This document shows, one piece after another, positions 5,343 to 7,535 of a DNA stretch of 7,535 nt. The notes under the pieces were generated by a model that was not told the origin of the DNA, made no database searches, and saw only the letters and a list, made by a program, of their open reading frames with translations. Numbering within the stretch: position 1 is the stretch's first letter; each line of letters opens with the position of its first letter. A program made the position numbers and the translations under genes. The DNA comes from Planctomycetaceae bacterium (lineage in GTDB: Bacteria > Planctomycetota > Planctomycetia > Planctomycetales > Planctomycetaceae): contig JALWSL010000194.1 in assembly GCA_027080405.1 (NCBI GenBank), forward strand, positions 1 through 7,535. The letters are read 5' to 3'.

Positions 5343-6083
5343 ATGTTTTTGCCAATACGAATATCATTGAAATCAGTCCTCTCACTGACCTTGGGAATCC
5401 TGTTGACTCAGTCAGCGTTGGTGAGGGCTGAAGACGGCCATCAAAAAATAAAGCCCGTTCCGGAATCGGAAGCGGTGGGAGATAACTGTCCCAATTGTCA
5501 AAAGGGGCAGATGAATTACGGAACCTGCCCTACCTGTCAGCACTCGATGGCGGTTGACCAAAACGGGTACGGCTACTGCGGAAATTGCAGACGCCGCAGA
5601 CGCCTTTCTCCCGGTACCGGGTGGTGTGCTCCCGGCAAAGTGATTATTCAAAGGCAACGGGTTCAGTATCAGAAGTACTACCCCAATTACTGGTCTGGTT
5701 ACGGCTCCGGATATGCCCAACCGTACGCCCCCATGGTTTATACGCCTACCGATACCTCTCAACTGGGCTATTATTATCAACACGCACCAACCTGGACCGT
5801 TCAACCCTGGAGGACACCGGGACCTGCCCATCCAGCAGCCTGGCATAACCGTTTCTGTGGTCGTTGCGGGCATCGATTACATCGTCACGGGGGCATCAAT
5901 CACTACGGATATCAGGGGTATTGTCCCAACTGTCAGGCTCAACCTGGCGGTGATGGACAGAAAGAGGAGGCTGCACCTGCACCAGAAAAAGCGGAACCGG
6001 AAATCAATCTTCCCAAGCCGGACAAGGCAGCGGGCGTGCTGCCAAGGTTCTCCGTCCTGCCCGATGCTCCACCAGAAGTCTAG
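5343..6083 (+). CDS. Exported CxxC-rich protein with Tyr/Gly-rich linker and acidic tail; function unknown
   Basis: The protein has 246 residues with a signal peptide at 1-29 (hydrophobic 11-27, likely cut after VRA). Five CxxC pairs follow: CPNC (49-52), CPTC (62-65), CGNC (79-82), CGRC (172-175) and CPNC (194-197), plus Cys95, 11 cysteines in all. The first two pairs, 9 residues apart, and the last two, 18 apart, resemble two zinc ribbons. A basic run of five Arg (83-87) follows CGNC. Residues 108-145 are very rich in Tyr with Gly, Pro and Ser, a low-complexity linker. Residues 205-232 are charged Glu/Lys/Ala/Pro, ending in LPRFSVLPDAPPEV. AGGA lies 9 nt before the ATG. The plan (signal, CxxC blocks, Tyr-rich stretch) matches the preceding gene, suggesting an old duplication or a shared role. 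Zinc ribbons are unusual in exported proteins. The function is unknown. Confidence 0.87.
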   Translation: MFLPIRISLKSVLSLTLGILLTQSALVRAEDGHQKIKPVPESEAVGDNCPNCQKGQMNYGTCPTCQHSMAVDQNGYGYCGNCRRRRRLSPGTGWCAPGKVIIQRQRVQYQKYYPNYWSGYGSGYAQPYAPMVYTPTDTSQLGYYYQHAPTWTVQPWRTPGPAHPAAWHNRFCGRCGHRLHRHGGINHYGYQGYCPNCQAQPGGDGQKEEAAPAPEKAEPEINLPKPDKAAGVLPRFSVLPDAPPEV

Positions 6084-6123
6084 AGCGCGGCAGGCAGCCA
6101 ATAGTCTGTCATGTTTGGGGCAT

Positions 6124-6235
6124 TTCGGTGGTATGAAACACCGAATGATATCCAGCATTATTTCGATAGCTTGAGATCAGCCTGGTCTGCCCTGCTGGTC
6201 TCAAAGAGTTAATTTCGAAATTCAAAACGAAATTA
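6124..6235 (+). other. Three successive stem-loops in the 3' region of the exported-protein cluster
   Basis: Stem 1: TTCGGTG (6124-6130) with CACCGAA (6139-6145), loop 8. Stem 2: TTGAGATCAG (6171-6180) with CTGGTCTCAA (6195-6204), 10 pairs including one G-U, loop 14. Stem 3: TAATTTCG (6210-6217) with CGAAATTA (6228-6235), loop 10. A strong terminator follows at 6244. The spacing suggests a structured 3' UTR or a 3'-derived small RNA rather than unrelated palindromes. No promoter was identified for a separate RNA, and no known riboswitch or RNA family is recognised. Confidence 0.45.
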
Positions 6236-6243
6236 TCGAAGCC

Positions 6244-6281
6244 AAAAGCCGGTCTCTCCCGTGGGAGGGGGCCGGTTTTTT
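6244..6281 (+). terminator. Strong intrinsic terminator, probably bidirectional
   Basis: A long GC-rich hairpin pairs GCCGGTCTCTCCC (6248-6260) with GGGAGGGGGCCGG (6263-6275) with a small bulge, then runs into six T (6276-6281). Four A precede the stem (6244-6247), so the minus strand also ends in a T run. It lies 160 bp after the last exported-protein gene (plus) and 76 bp after the slyX stop (minus), so it can close both converging transcripts. Confidence 0.88.
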
Positions 6282-6285
6282 CACA

Positions 6286-6324
6286 TTGCAATGCCGGTTT
6301 GCAATGCCGGTTCGCGGCAGCGGT
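6286..6324. repeat. 13-bp tandem repeat, two perfect copies and a decayed third
   Basis: TTGCAATGCCGGT occurs at 6286-6298 and again, identically, at 6299-6311. TCGCGGCAGCGGT (6312-6324) keeps 7 of 13 positions. It sits directly beside the bidirectional terminator in the slyX 3' region. It is most likely a slipped-strand expansion. Confidence 0.7.
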
Positions 6325-6356
6325 TCGCCATAACAGTGTGTGATACCAGTGCCCAT

Positions 6357-6572
6357 TCAATAATGAGGGGGTTTTTCATCGAGCGGATCGATGAATTCAT
6401 CCTGTGATTGGGAAATCTTCTCCTCGAATCGATCAATCTGCAGTTGTTGCTGCTCTATCTGTTTCTGTTGATCGAGTACGACCTGCCCAATTTTTTCCAG
6501 ATCGTGTTGCAGATGCATCAGAGCTGATTCCAGTGTGATGATCCGATCCATCAAAGGGTTTTTATCTGGCAT
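6357..6572 (-). CDS. slyX: SlyX family coiled-coil protein
   Basis: The 71-residue protein matches the SlyX family in length (about 70), pattern and ending. Residues 8-57 are a continuous helix with heptad hydrophobics (ITLESALMHL, then IGQVVLDQQKQIEQQQLQI), a predicted coiled coil that would oligomerise. The C-terminus DEKPPHY matches the PPHY end typical of the family. It is cytoplasmic, with no signal or membrane segment. The name comes from its place near slyD in enterobacteria; its molecular role is not established. Here it is divergent from hslV, 196 bp away, and convergent with the exported-protein cluster. The start at 6572 gives the usual length; Met8 is a possible alternative. A weak ribosome site (ACAGG) precedes the ATG. 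Confidence 0.88.
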   Translation of the reverse strand: MPDKNPLMDRIITLESALMHLQHDLEKIGQVVLDQQKQIEQQQLQIDRFEEKISQSQDEFIDPLDEKPPHY

Positions 6573-6645
6573 GGTTGGCCTGTAACGACTGGTCAGGTTT
6601 GTTGACGGTTTATCTGGTTCTTGTGCGTTGCATCGTTGTCTGAAA

Positions 6646-6677
6646 TTGAACAGACTGTTAGCCTGCGGTACAGTCTG
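6646..6677 (+). promoter_or_regulatory. Candidate hslV promoter overlapped by an inverted repeat
   Basis: TTGAAC (6646-6651) and TACAGT (6669-6674) are 17 bp apart, each matching 4 of 6 sigma-70 bases. A start near 6681 leaves a leader of about 88 nt before hslV. CAGACTGT (6651-6658) and ACAGTCTG (6670-6677) form a perfect 8-bp inverted repeat with an 11-bp spacer that covers the spacer and -10 box, as an operator would. It is not a CIRCE element, and no heat-shock sigma-32 promoter was seen. Chance remains possible. Confidence 0.35.
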
Positions 6678-6768
6678 AGCCTCACGGCTTCAGCTCCGGT
6701 ATTTTCATCGCCGCAGATGAATATCTCAACCGTTTTGCATGCGAACATCCAACTAATGGGTAGAAAAT

Positions 6769-7353
6769 ATGACCAGCCCCAGACATTTCAAACGGGTGCG
6801 TACCCGCTCAACAACCATTTTAACCGTTCGGCATAAGGGACAGGTTGCCATTGGTGGTGACGGACAAGTGACCTACGGCGACACCATCCTCAAAGCTGAT
6901 ACGAGAAAAATCCGACGAATTCTCGATGGCAAAGTGCTGATCGGTTTTGCCGGTTCGACTGCCGATGCTTTTTCGCTGCTGGAACGCTTTGAGACCAAAG
7001 CGAAAGACTATCCGGGGAATATGACCCGGGCCGCCACAGAATTGGCTCGCGATTGGCGAACCGATCGCATTCTGCGGAAACTCGAAGCCTTAATGGTGGT
7101 GGTCGATTCGGAACACTCGTTACTGATCACGGGGCAGGGGGATGTCGTCAATCCGGAAGATTCGATCATCGGCATCGGTTCGGGGGGGAATTATGCCATG
7201 GCTGCCGCCCGCGCACTCATGCGGCATTCCGATCTGTCCGCGAAAGAAATTGTCTACGAGTCCCTGAAAATCGCTTCGGAAATTGATATCTACACGAACG
7301 ATAATATCATCCTGGAGGAGTTGCCTGACGGGACAGGTTCCAAGGCCGAATGA
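6769..7353 (+). CDS. hslV: ATP-dependent protease subunit HslV with N-terminal propeptide
   Basis: HslV is the peptidase of the cytoplasmic HslUV protease, a double hexamer capped by the HslU ATPase that unfolds damaged or regulatory proteins. The 194-residue protein has a 14-residue basic leader ending in TRS, then the mature start TTILTV. Thr15 is the expected nucleophile after self-cleavage. Asp31 (in GGDGQ) and Lys47 (in TRKIRR) fit the conserved Asp17 and Lys33 of the mature enzyme. FAGSTADAF (60-68), [14 protein letters not shown] (about 95-108) and GIGSGGNYA are family signatures. The mature length of 180 is normal. An in-frame stop lies 15 nt before the ATG at 6769, so no upstream ATG is available; GTG at codon 10 is a less likely alternative. 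The ribosome site is weak. hslU follows after 91 bp, probably in the same transcript. Confidence 0.96.
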   Translation: MTSPRHFKRVRTRSTTILTVRHKGQVAIGGDGQVTYGDTILKADTRKIRRILDGKVLIGFAGSTADAFSLLERFETKAKDYPGNMTRAATELARDWRTDRILRKLEALMVVVDSEHSLLITGQGDVVNPEDSIIGIGSGGNYAMAAARALMRHSDLSAKEIVYESLKIASEIDIYTNDNIILEELPDGTGSKAE

Positions 7354-7444
7354 AATTCGCTGTTGGCCGCTCGGTTCTCATGTTTGAAATGTTGTCGTGT
7401 TAGAAGTATTGGTGAACAGGTTCAAGAGAAAGCAAAAGTTTTTC

Positions 7445-7535
7445 ATGTCTGCAACGCAAGAGAAAGAGCCAGTAACAACGTTGACAATGACGCCGCGGGA
7501 AATTGTCGCTGCACTGGATCAGCACATCATCGGGC
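7445..7535 (+). CDS. hslU: ATPase subunit HslU of the HslUV protease, N-terminal 30 codons only
   Basis: HslU is the AAA+ unfoldase that feeds substrates into HslV. Thirty complete codons are present before the right edge. MTPREIVAALDQHIIG (15-30) is the diagnostic HslU N-terminus, which precedes the Walker A region lying beyond this window. The 14 residues before it (MSATQEKEPVTTLT) are a short extension. No good ribosome site precedes the ATG at 7445, and the frame is open upstream to a GTG about 48 nt earlier, so the exact start is uncertain. Position right after hslV confirms the assignment. Confidence 0.95.
   Translation, partial: MSATQEKEPVTTLTMTPREIVAALDQHIIG

Noticed and set aside
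5338..5370. 10-codon ORF starting MPCFC, overlapping the start of the third exported-protein gene
   Set aside because: Considered as a leader peptide, but its start is five bases before the real ATG and it shows no attenuator features.
6109..6360. 83-codon minus-strand ORF after slyX
   Set aside because: Spans the bidirectional terminator and the 13-bp repeats; not plausible as coding.
6621..6836. 71-codon plus-strand ORF overlapping the hslV start
   Set aside because: Covers the promoter region and overlaps hslV out of frame; no ribosome site.
1..7535. tRNA, rRNA, CRISPR, IS ends or attachment sites
   Set aside because: Looked for cloverleaf arms with GTTCGAATC-like loops, spaced identical repeats and terminal inverted repeats; none found.

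Overview
The window most likely comes from a planctomycete (order Planctomycetales; genus not resolved). The evidence is the gene mix rather than any single marker. There is an archaeal-type phosphoglycerate mutase, an exported Gfo/Idh/MocA oxidoreductase of the GLDTSH subtype common in planctomycetes, SlyX and HslVU, and a set of small exported proteins rich in Cys, Tyr, Pro and Gly that I can assign to no named family. Base composition looks balanced to slightly GC-rich. No phage, IS, CRISPR, tRNA or rRNA signal was seen.

Layout. Positions 1-1392 (minus strand) hold central metabolism: shikimate kinase (880-1392), then the 5' part of apgM (1-659, running off the left edge). The 220-bp gap between them carries three tandem copies of a 16-bp repeat. 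Positions 1393-2040 hold a candidate 38-residue single-span membrane protein on the plus strand (1652-1768), with a promoter-like sequence at the right distance. Positions 2041-3120 (minus) encode the exported oxidoreductase, whose stop codon lies in a small tandem repeat. Positions 3121-3859 are a long non-coding gap with several repeats and operator-like elements.

Positions 3860-6083 hold three consecutive plus-strand genes for small exported proteins. The first is a Pro-rich protein with a compact C-terminal module. The second and third have 17 and 11 cysteines, mostly as CxxC pairs. They are followed by a run of three stem-loops and a strong intrinsic terminator that could serve both strands (6124-6281). 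This trio is the least explained part of the window. Planctomycete envelopes have been described as protein-rich and cystine-rich, so an envelope or surface role is reasonable, but it is inference only.

Positions 6357-7535 hold slyX (minus), divergent from hslV and the first 30 codons of hslU (plus). HslV is the peptidase and HslU the ATPase unfoldase of one two-part protease. An inverted repeat overlaps a promoter-like sequence in the slyX/hslV divergent region. The left-hand genes (glycolysis, shikimate pathway) and right-hand genes (proteolysis) are housekeeping; the middle is accessory or lineage-specific.
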